Origin: Lantana camara
Lineage: Eukaryota; Streptophyta; Magnoliopsida; Lamiales; Verbenaceae
Length of the DNA: 64,000 nucleotides
Reading direction: 5' to 3'
NCBI GenBank assembly: GCA_037501455.1
Contig: CM074857.1
Coordinates: 104,689,501-104,753,500, forward strand
Position numbers and translations under genes: made by a program. This document shows positions 63,535 through 64,000 of the stretch, piece by piece. Positions within the stretch are counted from its first letter, which is position 1. The number at the start of each line of letters is the position of its first letter. The notes below the pieces were generated by a model. It was not told the DNA's origin, ran no database searches, and was given only the letters and a program-made list of their open reading frames with translations.

Positions 63535-64000
63535 GGTTAGACTTTAGAGAAAAACCTTAATTGGGGCAAAATCCAACTAATATAACGATAAATATATTAT
63601 ATTCATCATTTAATTTTCTATTCTTGCTATTTATCAATTATATAATAAATGTAAAATAATTGTCCTCTTATTATACCGATTTGATCAAATTTAATTTTGA
63701 GATCGAAACATCTAAAGATATATGAAAAAAATTTAATAGATATTTGACGTGCGTAAATTGAAAAGGTTTCCGGGTCAGCCATGCAAAGTATATATTTAGT
63801 TGTCGTGGTAGGACAGCATTAATATTCCTCACATTTTGACCAAATAGAATTAAATTCATGCATCCCTTCTCTTTATGTAAGCTTGTAATTAATGTTATTG
63901 CCTACACTGCTACACATATAGTACATACACATTTGAAATTCTTAGCTATCTACCTAGCTAGTTCAGACACACCTCATAGCTAGACCTATTAATTGAATAA
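63535..64000. other. Intergenic
   Basis: AT-rich; nothing recognisable. Confidence 0.4.

Overview
This is nuclear DNA of a flowering plant, probably a core eudicot. The evidence is plant-type LTR retrotransposons (Ty1/copia with initiator-tRNA-Met primer sites, and a Ty3/gypsy element of the Tat group), a CACTA element, a MULE, hAT-like MITEs, tRNA-derived SINE-like units, GT-AG introns, a nuclear copy of mitochondrial DNA and two recognisable plant gene families. The species cannot be named from the sequence. Most of the window is transposable elements, many nested inside one another.

Region 1 (1-15.9 kb). A fragment of an unrecognised gene (1-657) abuts an old, decayed copia element on the minus strand (658 to about 14127). 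Four later insertions split it: a CACTA element that has captured host gene pieces, including one exon of 4-hydroxy-tetrahydrodipicolinate reductase (2214-6550); an AT-rich hAT-like element (7152-8620); a 381-bp hAT MITE with a perfect 8-bp target duplication (8741-9121); and a 2.3-kb solo LTR with a 5-bp duplication (9385-11661). A further hAT-like element (14379-15449) and a foldback (15559-15810) follow.

Region 2 (15.9-46.3 kb). This is one host gene, an RGG-type hyaluronan/mRNA-binding (Stm1-like) gene on the plus strand, stretched over about 30 kb. Exon 1 holds a very young copia element with an intact polyprotein (16325-22935, duplication TGCGC). Intron 2 holds a second copia element (23891-45394, duplication GTGAA) whose LTRs are almost identical but whose polyprotein is broken. 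The 5' LTR of that element holds a MITE (24159-24432) and a complete Tat-type gypsy element (25278-36787, duplication CACAT). The gypsy element carries an intact 2063-aa gag-pol on the minus strand and, antisense to it on the plus strand, a three-exon gene whose splice phases all agree (722 aa). The RGG gene also carries a premature stop and an apparent frameshift, so it is best called a pseudogene, although exons 3-6 are clean.

Region 3 (46.3-53.4 kb). A single-exon DUF506 (PDDEXK-like) gene (48227-49117) is the one intact host gene. It has ACGTG elements upstream. Downstream are SINE-like sequence and a diverged Tat-type LTR relic.

Region 4 (53.4-64 kb). A MULE with a perfect 9-bp duplication (53421-59966) encodes a MURA-like transposase with seven in-frame stops and, convergently, a small spliced GRF zinc-finger/transmembrane protein. 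A second solo LTR of the same family as the one in region 1 sits in its intron, in opposite orientation. Beyond it lie a mitochondrial insert with trnY(GUA), AT-rich intergenic DNA and a short SINE-like unit.
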